Shown here: piece after piece, positions 15,395 to 23,126 of the stretch
Layout: each line of letters begins with the position of its first letter
Position numbering within the stretch: position 1 is the stretch's first letter
Source of the DNA: a virus
Virus record (IMG/VR): IMGVR_UViG_3300046514_000370
Span: 1-31,929 of that record
DNA length: 31,929 bases
Strand: one strand, 5' to 3'
Made by a program: the position numbers and the translations under genes
The notes under the pieces: model-generated
The model's input: only the letters and a program-made list of their open reading frames with translations
The model's database searches: none
What the model was told of the DNA's origin: nothing

Positions 15395-15855
15395 GTTTCC
15401 TCCGACGTGAAATGATCCTTGCCCGCCTGGCCGTCGTGGTCGGTGGCATTTCTGGCATAGAAACGTCGGGGCGCAACCTTGATCGCGTGGCCGATACCAA
15501 ACTGCCGGCGGCCATCGTGTTCGATGGCGATGAGGATACTGTTGACAATCCTAACGCGACAGGCAGCGCGCCCAATATCGCATTGATGACGCCGGTTATC
15601 GTGGTGTCGCTCGGCGACGTGCCGGAAAATATCGGCACGGTGACCAACGAATGGCTGGCCAAGGTGCAGAAGGCGGTGCTGTTCGATAGCGAAATAGAAC
15701 TGCTGTGTTCGGGCACGGCTTCGGGCAGGCGGCGCGACCGCCGTGGTGCGCGTTATCTCAATCACACCAATTCGCTGCACGAGGGCCGCTCGTCGCAAGT
15801 CGACCTGAACGTGTTTTTTATTATTGCCTATCCGTTCATCCCCAGCGAACTCTAA
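15391..15855 (+). CDS. Putative tail terminator protein (gpU-like)
   Basis: A 154-residue protein. The N-terminal helix SFLRREMILARLAVVVGGI is the usual opening of tail terminator proteins, followed by LPAAIVFDGDEDT, ALMTPVIVVSLGDVPEN and NEWLAKVQKAVLFDSEIE. The late block YLNHTNSLHEGRSSQVDLNV and the last strand VFFIIAYPF also fit. Such proteins cap the tail tube once its length is reached. It sits immediately before the tail tube gene, as in many siphophages. Start overlaps the upstream gene (ATGA). Confidence 0.68.
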   Translation: MSFLRREMILARLAVVVGGISGIETSGRNLDRVADTKLPAAIVFDGDEDTVDNPNATGSAPNIALMTPVIVVSLGDVPENIGTVTNEWLAKVQKAVLFDSEIELLCSGTASGRRRDRRGARYLNHTNSLHEGRSSQVDLNVFFIIAYPFIPSEL

Positions 15856-15873
15856 CCCAGGAGAAAACGACAA

Positions 15874-16425
15874 ATGGTAAGCCCAGGCACAATACCCGCA
15901 ATTACGAATTATCAGATACCGACTGGCGTCGTATGGTGGACGGACGATCAGGTTGGCGCCGGTGGCCGGCTAAAGCTTGGCAACTGCGTCGAATTCTCGA
16001 TCACTCCCAGCATCACCACCAAGGATCATACCCGCACCTATGGTGGGTCACGGTTGATCGACAAGACTATCGTCACGCTGGCATCCGGCACGGTTAACTT
16101 CACTCTGGATGAAATCACACACATTGCCGTCGGTATGTTTTCCCTTGGCAACGTCACCGATAATACCGGCGGCGCCGGCTGGGATATCATGGCTCTGACG
16201 AAATTGAACTTTAACGGTGTGCTGGAAATAAATGGTGACAACGTAGAGGGCCCACAGCTGGATTGGATCGGCTATGTCAACCTCTCCCCCACTTCTAACC
16301 TCTTTCTGATCCGTAACAATGATGACTGGAATACGGTTCCACTGCAGGGCAAGATTCAGGCGCATCCGGTGCATGGCCTGGGCCACTTCACCAACCGTGC
16401 ATTGCATGAAGGTCTGACGGCATGA
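15874..16425 (+). CDS. Major tail tube protein
   Basis: A 183-residue protein, normal for a siphophage tube protein, which stacks in hexameric rings. CVEFSITPSITTKDHTRTYG near residues 30-50, VTLASGTVNFTLDEIT, then LLEIN-type strands (KLNFNGVLEINGDN) and VNLSPTSNLFLIRN form the beta-barrel pattern of the tube family. GGAG precedes ATG 15874 by about 9 bases, in a 18-base gap, which is one of the few genes here with a free, strong ribosome binding site, in line with high copy number. The following gene overlaps by 4 bases. Confidence 0.75.
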   Translation: MVSPGTIPAITNYQIPTGVVWWTDDQVGAGGRLKLGNCVEFSITPSITTKDHTRTYGGSRLIDKTIVTLASGTVNFTLDEITHIAVGMFSLGNVTDNTGGAGWDIMALTKLNFNGVLEINGDNVEGPQLDWIGYVNLSPTSNLFLIRNNDDWNTVPLQGKIQAHPVHGLGHFTNRALHEGLTA

Positions 16426-16901
16426 GCGACTTTCTCTCTATCAATCCGGCACCTGACACGGTGACGATCAGCGGCAAGAAAATTGCCGTGCATGGCATAT
16501 CGATGGAAGGCTTCGGCCATCTCATCCCGCGCTTTCCCGATCTGATGAAGTCCTTGCAGGATCGTATGCAAAAGGACGGTGCGCTGACGCTGATCGGCAT
16601 CATGGAAGTGGCCGGGCCGGCCATTGGTCCGGTACTCGCAGCGGGGCTGGGCCATCCTGGCGACGAAGAAGCCGAGAAGCGTGCGGCGATGATGTCGGCG
16701 GCCGAGCAACTGAAGGCGCTCACCAAAATAGTGGAGAAGACCATGCCCGATGGCCTCGGCCCTTTCGTGGAACAGTGGGCCGGACTCATGGCGAAATTCG
16801 CGGCACCGCCACCGCGCAAGATGCGCTTCAAGATTTTGCCGACAGAATCGAATTCCTCGTCGGAGAGTGCGGACATTCCACTGAAGCAATCTGGCGCATG
16901 A
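16422..16901 (+). CDS. Tail assembly chaperone, G-type product
   Basis: A 159-residue protein between tail tube and tape measure genes, the place of the lambda G gene. It opens with SINPAPDTVTISGKKIAVHG, has helices FGHLIPRFPDLMKSLQDRM and EEAEKRAAMMSAAEQLKALT, and ends with a non-conserved charged tail. The chaperone binds the tape measure protein during tail assembly. A second frame, one base back (-1), stays open through the last 160 bases and on to 16966, as expected for a G/GT frameshift pair. No perfect X-XXY-YYZ slippery site could be found by eye. Confidence 0.7.
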   Translation: MSDFLSINPAPDTVTISGKKIAVHGISMEGFGHLIPRFPDLMKSLQDRMQKDGALTLIGIMEVAGPAIGPVLAAGLGHPGDEEAEKRAAMMSAAEQLKALTKIVEKTMPDGLGPFVEQWAGLMAKFAAPPPRKMRFKILPTESNSSSESADIPLKQSGA

Positions 16902-16966
16902 CGCCGCGGCAGATTGACGGGTACACACGATTGGCCGGAAAGCGCTTCGAGCGGATGAAGCCATGA
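16775..16966 (+). CDS. Frame -1 extension (T part) of the tail assembly chaperone
   Basis: The frame one base back from the G product encodes, at its end, DFADRIEFLVGECGHSTEAIWRMTP split across 16830-16905, then RQIDGYTRLAGKRFERMKP. This has the look of the T part of G/T proteins. The stop at 16964-16966 overlaps the start of the next gene (ATG 16963), the same coupling used at most junctions here, while the G stop at 16901 would leave a 61-base gap. So translation reaches this frame. The GTG at 16775 is only the first in-frame start codon; the likely product is a fusion with the G part. A short independent product from ATG 16898 (22 residues) is the other option. Confidence 0.6.
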   Translation: MGRTHGEIRGTATAQDALQDFADRIEFLVGECGHSTEAIWRMTPRQIDGYTRLAGKRFERMKP

Positions 16967-17649
16967 GGATCGTCACCAGGGCCGATGCCGGGCAATGGCT
17001 GAAGGCAACTAACGAATACGAGCGCATCATGGCCAAGGCGGCAACGCAGGCCATGCGCGACGTTGGCAAACTGGCGCTCAAGAATGGCCGCGCGGTGATG
17101 GCGGGCGCAGGATTCAGCACTGAATTCCAGCGCATGCTGCGGGTCATCAATAAGCCGGCCTCGGGCTATGTGCTTAATCCCAGCGAGTATATTCACAGCC
17201 TGGTCAATTACGCCGACGTGTTCGAGAAAGGCAAGACCATTACAGGCTCGCCGTTCCTGTGGTTGCCGCTGCCTAACGTGCCGCCCAATCCAGGATCAGG
17301 TGTGCAGTTCGGCGGATTTGTCGGGCGTGCGCATATGACACCTTCGCAATATGTGCGCAAAGTGGGGCCGTTATATACCATGCGCCGGCCGGGTCATCTG
17401 CCAATGCTGGGCGCGCGATTAGAGACGGGTTTTACCAAACCAACACTCAAGAAACTGCGGCGCACGCAAGCGCGCAGGGTGACGCTTGGCGAATCCCGAC
17501 GCAGCTTCCGTCTTGTCCCGATGTTTGTGGCGGTGACATCAATCACCATTCCGCAGAAGTTCGATCTCAAGGGTGCGTTTCAGGATGCCTTCGACCAGTT
17601 GGATGAATTCTACGCAAAGCGTGTGGAAGCCTATGAGGGGCGCAAGTAA
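16963..17649 (+). CDS. Tail-region protein, possibly DUF6441-like
   Basis: A 228-residue basic protein. RAMRDVGK-like helices open it (KAATQAMRDVGKLALKNGR), then a middle YADVFEKGKTITGSPFLWLP with LPLPNVPPN, and YTMRRPGHLPMLGARLE. The late part carries a Arg-rich loop and FVAVTSITIPQKFDLKGAFQD-type end. The blocks SPFLWLPLP and the helix-strand-helix order match my memory of the DUF6441 family of alphaproteobacterial phages; the name is tentative. It lies between tail chaperone and tape measure, an unusual place since those two are normally adjacent. The stop TAA overlaps the tape measure start by one base. Confidence 0.6.
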   Translation: MRIVTRADAGQWLKATNEYERIMAKAATQAMRDVGKLALKNGRAVMAGAGFSTEFQRMLRVINKPASGYVLNPSEYIHSLVNYADVFEKGKTITGSPFLWLPLPNVPPNPGSGVQFGGFVGRAHMTPSQYVRKVGPLYTMRRPGHLPMLGARLETGFTKPTLKKLRRTQARRVTLGESRRSFRLVPMFVAVTSITIPQKFDLKGAFQDAFDQLDEFYAKRVEAYEGRK

Positions 17650-19745
17650 TGGCGATTAAAGAATTCATCACGCTGGAAGGCGTTGAAGAAATTGAGACAA
17701 AACTCAAGCGCCTTAACGCTCTTGGCGAAGACAGCCTGGCGAATTTTCGTAATCTCGGATCTGCTGCCGGCGGTACGGCCGATCCGTTCGGCAAGTTGGT
17801 TGATGGTGCCAAGAACGCCGGGCTTGAATTGCAAACCAGTTCGCGGCACGCCAATACATTGCGCGAAGCACTGCATGTCCTGCATCCGATCCTGCAAATA
17901 GCCGGCGCGCGGGCGGGCGAATTGGGCAGCTTCGCGCGGCTGGCCGGCGCCGGTCTTTCAGCTCTAGCGATTGCTGCCGGCGGCGTGGTTGTCGTTGGGT
18001 TGGCAAACCTGGAGGAACAGGCGAAGAAAACAAAGGCTGCGCTTAACGGTTTATTCGGTTCAAAGGAAGCTGGTACGCAAGCGTTCAATGCGCTTGAAAA
18101 GCAAGCCGAGGGCTTGAATACAAGTGTCGAGGGCCTCGCCCCGGCTTTTGAAAGCGCAACGACGGCATTGAACCGTTTCAAGCAAACCGGGCAAGGTTTC
18201 AAATTCGTTGCCTTGCGACCGGAGGATCTGCCGACCGGCAATATCGAGGATACAATTACCGCGGTCGGCAATCTGTTCAAGATTCTCCGCGCCGGCGGTC
18301 AGGACGAGGCCGATGCGCAGAAATCCGCCAAGGCGTTCTTCGACACCATGAAGGAGGGCGGCAAGCTCACCGCCGATGCCTTGAAGCAGATGGACCCCGG
18401 TGCGGTGCGATTGATTGCTGCAGCAATGGGGACCGGGGCTGTCGATGCCGAAAAATTTATTGCCCAGGTTGGGCTAGCGCCGATCCCGATTAACAAGCTG
18501 ATCGAGCGGCTGGCAAAATTCAGCGAGGGCGCACAACAGGCCTTTGACGCGAATGCGGTGAAAAGCTTCAAGGATGAATTCGCAGCACTGTTGCGCGATC
18601 TGCAAAAGGACTTCAAACAACTTCTTGGCGTCGAGTTCAGCGACTTCCTGCTCGGTGAACTGAAGAAATTTCGCGATGATGTGAAGCAATTCATTGCCGA
18701 TATTACGGCGATCAGGGATGCCATCAAGGCTGCGTCAAGTCCTGCCGGTGGCGCGCCGGTACGCGAGGCCGCTGTCGCCGAGGCCGATAAATTAAAAGGG
18801 GTGCAGCCATTCAAACTGACCGACCTTTTTGGCGATGCCAGGGAAGCGGAGAAAACCGTCACCGAGCTGGGTGACAAGACCAAGCAAGCGGCAGACACCG
18901 GCAAGATCGCCTGGGATGACGTTGCAAAAAGCATAAAGAATTCATCGGATACCGCCGTGCAGGCCGGCGAGGAAATGCTGCAAAGGTTTAAGCAGGTAGA
19001 GAGCGCTTCAAAGTCAACAGTCAAGTTCGTTCAAGCGCCGCTGCCCGGCGTTAGTGGACTTGGACCAACCCCGGCAACTACGCCAGAGCAGCAGGCAAGT
19101 CAGCTCACAAACCTGGTTAAGCCATTTCAGGATGCCGACGATCAGATCAGGTTGATATGGATTGCCCTGGTTGACTACATAACAACGGCATTCAACGACA
19201 TTGACTTAAGCTCTATTGTCGCCAAGCTTGTGCAGCCGTTTCAGGATGCGACACCGCAAATTCAGAGTGCGGCGCAATCCTGGTGGGACAGCATCCAGTC
19301 AATATTCAACAATCCGATCAAGGTTAACTTTGACACCAGCGGCAGCTCTGGTGGGCCCTTTGGTGGTGGCCGCGCGTCCGGTGGTCTTGTGCGTGGCCCC
19401 GGCAGTACGACAAGTGACAGCATCTTCGCGTGGCTGTCCGACATGGAATACGTAATCAGCGCGCGTTCGGTTAAACACTATGGCGCCGATCTGTTCGGCG
19501 CGCTCAATGCCATGGCTTTGCCCAAGGACTTTATGAACCGCTTTGCCATGGGCGGACTGGCGCGTTCTGCCGGCAATAGGTTTGCATCTGGCGGACAGGT
19601 TAGTTCTGGCAATTCCGTCACGTTGAAGATCGATCGGCATACCTTCAACATGACGGCCGGCGACGATACCGTGGCGGCCATCAAGCGCTTCGCGGTGGCG
19701 GCGCAGATATCCTCCACCGGCCGCAAGCCGCGCTTTGTCAGATGA
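17649..19745 (+). CDS. Tape measure protein
   Basis: A 698-residue protein, the second longest in the window. It sets tail length and is ejected with DNA. Residues 1-80 are helical, 97-121 form a hydrophobic segment (LAGAGLSALAIAAGGVVVVG), 180-460 are long Ala/Lys/Asp-rich helices, and the end is Gly/Ser-rich. ASGGLVRGPGSTTSDSIFAW at about 577-596 and the following MEYVISARSVKHYG are the typical C-terminal block of many tape measure proteins. At the usual rule of about 0.15 nm per residue the tail would be near 100 nm. ATG 17649 overlaps the previous stop by one base; the end overlaps the next gene by 4. Confidence 0.88.
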   Translation: MAIKEFITLEGVEEIETKLKRLNALGEDSLANFRNLGSAAGGTADPFGKLVDGAKNAGLELQTSSRHANTLREALHVLHPILQIAGARAGELGSFARLAGAGLSALAIAAGGVVVVGLANLEEQAKKTKAALNGLFGSKEAGTQAFNALEKQAEGLNTSVEGLAPAFESATTALNRFKQTGQGFKFVALRPEDLPTGNIEDTITAVGNLFKILRAGGQDEADAQKSAKAFFDTMKEGGKLTADALKQMDPGAVRLIAAAMGTGAVDAEKFIAQVGLAPIPINKLIERLAKFSEGAQQAFDANAVKSFKDEFAALLRDLQKDFKQLLGVEFSDFLLGELKKFRDDVKQFIADITAIRDAIKAASSPAGGAPVREAAVAEADKLKGVQPFKLTDLFGDAREAEKTVTELGDKTKQAADTGKIAWDDVAKSIKNSSDTAVQAGEEMLQRFKQVESASKSTVKFVQAPLPGVSGLGPTPATTPEQQASQLTNLVKPFQDADDQIRLIWIALVDYITTAFNDIDLSSIVAKLVQPFQDATPQIQSAAQSWWDSIQSIFNNPIKVNFDTSGSSGGPFGGGRASGGLVRGPGSTTSDSIFAWLSDMEYVISARSVKHYGADLFGALNAMALPKDFMNRFAMGGLARSAGNRFASGGQVSSGNSVTLKIDRHTFNMTAGDDTVAAIKRFAVAAQISSTGRKPRFVR

Positions 19746-20119
19746 TGTCCGATAGTACGTTGCTCGCCATCACCGGTATCACCATCCCGGATTATGCCAT
19801 CCGCGGGCTGACGCTCAATCTTCAGCTCATCAATGCGAGCGATGGTCTGCAGCGCTCGATCAATGGGGCACTGCTCGATCTGACGGCACCGCAATTCCGA
19901 AAATATAAGGCCACGCTTTCCTGTGAGGACCAGGATGTGCCGACCCTAACCGATATCTGGCAAGGGCAGATCGTAACGATCACTTGTATTCCCGGTGTCG
20001 GCCCGGCCAATAATACCGATGGCACCTTAACGCTAAGCATGATGGTTGATGCATGGACAACAAGCCGGGTGGAATGGGATGCACTGACAAGCTGGTCGAT
20101 AGACTTTCTGGAAATCTGA
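19742..20119 (+). CDS. Distal tail-region protein, function unknown
   Basis: A 125-residue protein directly after the tape measure gene, where distal tail or tail-tip proteins are coded. Strands LLAITGITIPDYA, RGLTLNLQLIN, KATLSCEDQDVPTL, IWQGQIVTITCIPGVG and TLTLSMMVDAW suggest a compact beta barrel such as a ring-forming tail-tip protein. Two adjacent in-frame ATGs (19742, 19745) overlap the tape measure stop. The gene after it starts 1 base beyond its stop. No specific family can be named; a baseplate ring role is inferred from position. Confidence 0.62.
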   Translation: MMSDSTLLAITGITIPDYAIRGLTLNLQLINASDGLQRSINGALLDLTAPQFRKYKATLSCEDQDVPTLTDIWQGQIVTITCIPGVGPANNTDGTLTLSMMVDAWTTSRVEWDALTSWSIDFLEI

Positions 20120-20120
20120 C

Positions 20121-22082
20121 ATGACTGCGGCGGCTGGCCCCTATTTTCTCGCCTGGGTGGCAGAAACCGAGACGACGTTTGGTCCCGAGCACCACGTCGA
20201 GGACGAGGAAATAGTCCGCTTCCGCATCGCGCAAGTTGAGGGCGACTTTGCCACGATGAGCCTCGACGTGCGCAACCCTAGAATTGGATTGCTTAACGTT
20301 GGACGGAAAGTGTGGGCCTGGTTTTCATGGGATAGCGCCGGAACTGGTGGCGTGGTTCCACTGTTCTTCGGCCGCCTGGTCGGTTCTCCGTCGAATATGT
20401 TTGCCGAGGTGGTCACGCTGGAATTCGTCGCCAAGCCATTGGACTTCAACGCACAGAAAGCGGCATTGGCGGAAAGCCTCAAGGTCAGGCCGTATTACGA
20501 TCCGATATTCATTGACGAACAGAAGCGCTCTGACCCCGATACGGTGCTCGAGGGCTATAGCGCGTTATGGCACATCGGGCGAACGGATCTAGTCGTTTCC
20601 ATCAGCGACGTGTTGCAAGGCGAGGACGGTGTGCTGGTATTTACCTCGGACGAAGTGCCTTACGCCAGCGTGCAACAATCATTCGGCAAGCCACCGCTAA
20701 CCTCGGTGCAGGTCACTGGCGACGTCAATTGGGCGCAGGCGGCAACTGGGACGATAGATTTCGGCACACGGTCATTCGATACATGGACTGGCGGCAGCAT
20801 CGTCAGTTCATGGCCGAAGACAGGTGCGCAATTGTCGGGCGGATGGAGCGTGCGCAATGGCTTTGCCACCGATGTACTCAACGTCGGCGGACAGTCGGCG
20901 ACCAGTCATAATTTAAGCTACGAGAACCGCGCCAAGGAGCATGCGGTTGGCGACGCGATGAGTATGCACCAGTCGTGGACTACATTCCCAGTCGGCGGAT
21001 TTGTTTTTACTTCCGGCTTACAACGTCAGGCCGGTGTCGTCCCGGCGCAACAGGTTATTTCCTACGATCCCGCTGGGTCTGGGCAACCGATTGATCCGTA
21101 TGCCGCTATCGATAATCCGGATGGTAGCGAAAAGGCGGCCATTCCGCTGCATGTCGAATATCACCAGACGATGGTTGCCGGCTGGTTGGTCAATACCGGG
21201 CTGGTGCTCGACTACAACGCCAACAACAAGCGCGAGGAAACCGTACTGTTCACCATTGCCGCAGACTTGCAGCCGATCGTGACGCTGCCCGATCCGGCCG
21301 ATGTGGTGGAACAGATACCCTTGAACGGTGCCGATGTCGGCATTCCCATCGACGGTGTGGCACCGCAAACGGACACGTCCCGGTATGTTTACTTCGAAAC
21401 CGATCGCGGGCGCTGGTCGCTGGAATACATGATCTCGGTGGCGTGCGCGCACATTCGTTACCGAGCACGGGCGGTCAATCTATCCTGGGCCATTCCGTTC
21501 GATCGGGCGGTTGATTTATCCTGCCGCAAGAACGCCACGCTATACGATGACCGCATCGGCGGCGGCACGGCGACCGGCAAGATCATCGCCTATGAGCTGA
21601 CTGGCGACGGATCCGCGGGCCTGCAGATCGGTAACGTGACTATCGGTTGCGCTATCGGCCGCGATGGCATCGTAGCGGCGGTGGCCGGAACACCGACTTG
21701 GGTCGAGATTGGATGGGTCAATGATGGCTGGCAGGTTATGGATGGCGCGACCACCACGCTCGGCGGCGGTAGCGTGGCCTATGAATTGCCTTCGGTAACA
21801 CCTGGCGGACTGATCTATCCACTGACCAAGGATCAGGTTGTAGTCGCTGAAAGGGTGGATGTTACTGAGACTGAACCGGTACAGGTTGGCGAAGATCCAC
21901 CGGGCCGGCGCGAACCTTTCATTTATACCGACGTGACAAAATACTATCAGACATTTCCCAGCCAATCGTATTATCTGGAATTGCTGCCGACCACCGACAA
22001 TGTTTTTAACACGCCATATGCCCCGGTGGTCAGCAATCTCAAAATACCCAAGCAGATCGACCTCGAGGCGGCACCCATATGA
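20121..22082 (+). CDS. Tail hub/tip protein
   Basis: A 653-residue protein in the tail-tip position. The first 150 residues (YFLAWVAETETTFGPEHHVE, then EGDFATMSLDVRNPR and VPLFFGRLVGSP, VTLEFVAKPLDF) have the strand order of tail hub domains, in which a 'gdfa.m.l.vrNP' block and a 'fFGRlvg' block are typical. The middle and end are beta-rich, with a late C-terminal segment ending near YYLELLPTTDNVF, like the receptor-side parts of siphophage tip proteins. The protein probably forms the trimeric hub that closes the tube and carries fibres. It has no recognisable peptidase or lysozyme motif. ATG 20121 follows the previous gene at once, and the next start overlaps its stop. Confidence 0.68.
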   Translation: MTAAAGPYFLAWVAETETTFGPEHHVEDEEIVRFRIAQVEGDFATMSLDVRNPRIGLLNVGRKVWAWFSWDSAGTGGVVPLFFGRLVGSPSNMFAEVVTLEFVAKPLDFNAQKAALAESLKVRPYYDPIFIDEQKRSDPDTVLEGYSALWHIGRTDLVVSISDVLQGEDGVLVFTSDEVPYASVQQSFGKPPLTSVQVTGDVNWAQAATGTIDFGTRSFDTWTGGSIVSSWPKTGAQLSGGWSVRNGFATDVLNVGGQSATSHNLSYENRAKEHAVGDAMSMHQSWTTFPVGGFVFTSGLQRQAGVVPAQQVISYDPAGSGQPIDPYAAIDNPDGSEKAAIPLHVEYHQTMVAGWLVNTGLVLDYNANNKREETVLFTIAADLQPIVTLPDPADVVEQIPLNGADVGIPIDGVAPQTDTSRYVYFETDRGRWSLEYMISVACAHIRYRARAVNLSWAIPFDRAVDLSCRKNATLYDDRIGGGTATGKIIAYELTGDGSAGLQIGNVTIGCAIGRDGIVAAVAGTPTWVEIGWVNDGWQVMDGATTTLGGGSVAYELPSVTPGGLIYPLTKDQVVVAERVDVTETEPVQVGEDPPGRREPFIYTDVTKYYQTFPSQSYYLELLPTTDNVFNTPYAPVVSNLKIPKQIDLEAAPI

Positions 22083-22375
22083 GCGGTCTCGAGGGCATCG
22101 TCCGGCCGTTCCAGACCAGCGACATCGGGCCGCCACGTTCGCCATTGCTAGGCAGTCTCGGTACGTCAACAGCGACATCAACGACTGCCGATGCAGCGAA
22201 AAATACCATCATTAATCCGGGGAAAGATGGTCAGGTGAAAACGTTTTCCGGCAGCTTCAGCCTGACCATTACGTTCTATTTTATCAAGAAACCGAAAGAG
22301 AAAAAGCAACAGCCGTTGAGTGATATCAGCGGCGGCAATCCAAACCCGCCGCCAGTTCCCGGCAATTCGCCATAA
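22079..22375 (+). CDS. Small tail-tip accessory protein, function unknown
   Basis: A 98-residue protein: a Pro/Ser/Thr-rich N terminus (VRPFQTSDIGPPRSP), a middle TFSGSFSLTITFYFIKKPKEKK that is one beta hairpin followed by Lys, and a Pro-rich, flexible end (NPNPPPVPGN). Starts by ATGA overlap with the hub gene, so it is made with it. The layout, one small beta unit between disordered arms, suggests a clamp or linker between hub and fibre. This is inference; no family is recognised. Confidence 0.55.
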   Translation: MSGLEGIVRPFQTSDIGPPRSPLLGSLGTSTATSTTADAAKNTIINPGKDGQVKTFSGSFSLTITFYFIKKPKEKKQQPLSDISGGNPNPPPVPGNSP

Positions 22376-22384
22376 GGAATAGCA

Positions 22385-23113
22385 ATGCCCCTCATCCTGC
22401 GCTCAGTCAAAGGATCGAATCTGACGCCGAACGAGGCGGATGGAAACTTTACCTATCTGAATAATCTTATTGCATCGGTCGAGGACAATATCACCGCTGG
22501 GCGCGGCATCGAAGACATAACGATCAGCGGGAATACGCTGACTTTCCATATGAGCGACTCGACGCTCGAAACCGTGACAATTCCGAGCGGAACATTCGCA
22601 TGGGTTCCAAAAGGCGAGTGGCAACCGAGCACAGTTTATGCCGTCAACGATGTGGTTTCCTATTTTGGTTGGCTCTATCTGGTAATTTTCGCGCATACAT
22701 CGCATGCCTCATTTGACCCTTCGGCTAACGATGGATTGGGGCATAATTTCTACTCACTGGTCTTGCCGAAAGAGCCTATATGGGGACAGACCATCAGCGA
22801 TAATACTTACACGACAGTACTCACCGACGCTAACACTTACATGCGCTTTACGAGTCCGACCGGTTGTTTTGTCACCATCGATCCTGCGGTTGACTATCCG
22901 GCCTGGACGGAAATGCATTTCCGCGACGAGTGTGATATCGGCATCACGGCAGGCATCGGCGGCCTGACCATCGATGCCCCAACACCTGGCGCCATCAATC
23001 CGATCAGAGGCTACCAGCTCACGACTGCGACCATGGGCGCCACGCTCGCGGTTAAACAAGTTGGAGCCACCAAGGTTTGGGATCTCATGGGATTAATGGC
23101 GCTTGGCACTTGA
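22385..23113 (+). CDS. Tail fibre-like protein with carbohydrate-binding-like module
   Basis: A 242-residue protein. LILRSVKGSNLTPNEADGNF at residues 3-22 is a common start of phage fibre proteins (the 'LT..E.D.Nf..L' block), followed by a beta segment. KGEWQPSTVYAVNDVVSYFG at about 76-95 is a CBM5/12-like module of the 'G.W...t.Y..gDvV...g..Y' type. The last third (FTSPTGCFVTIDPAVDYP, then MHFRDECDIGITAG) resembles the C-terminal domain of fibres. AAGGA lies 7 bases before ATG 22385. It probably contributes to host recognition; the receptor is unknown. Confidence 0.68.
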   Translation: MPLILRSVKGSNLTPNEADGNFTYLNNLIASVEDNITAGRGIEDITISGNTLTFHMSDSTLETVTIPSGTFAWVPKGEWQPSTVYAVNDVVSYFGWLYLVIFAHTSHASFDPSANDGLGHNFYSLVLPKEPIWGQTISDNTYTTVLTDANTYMRFTSPTGCFVTIDPAVDYPAWTEMHFRDECDIGITAGIGGLTIDAPTPGAINPIRGYQLTTATMGATLAVKQVGATKVWDLMGLMALGT

Positions 23114-23126
23114 ATTGAGTTCTTGA

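Noticed and set aside
16356-17150. 264-residue minus-strand open frame
   Set aside because: It spans three tightly coupled tail genes on the plus strand and has the Arg/Cys/Pro-rich look of an antisense shadow.
18299-19024. 241-residue minus-strand open frame, Ser/Ala-rich
   Set aside because: Opposite the tape measure gene; its composition follows from the Lys/Ala/Asp codons of the real gene.
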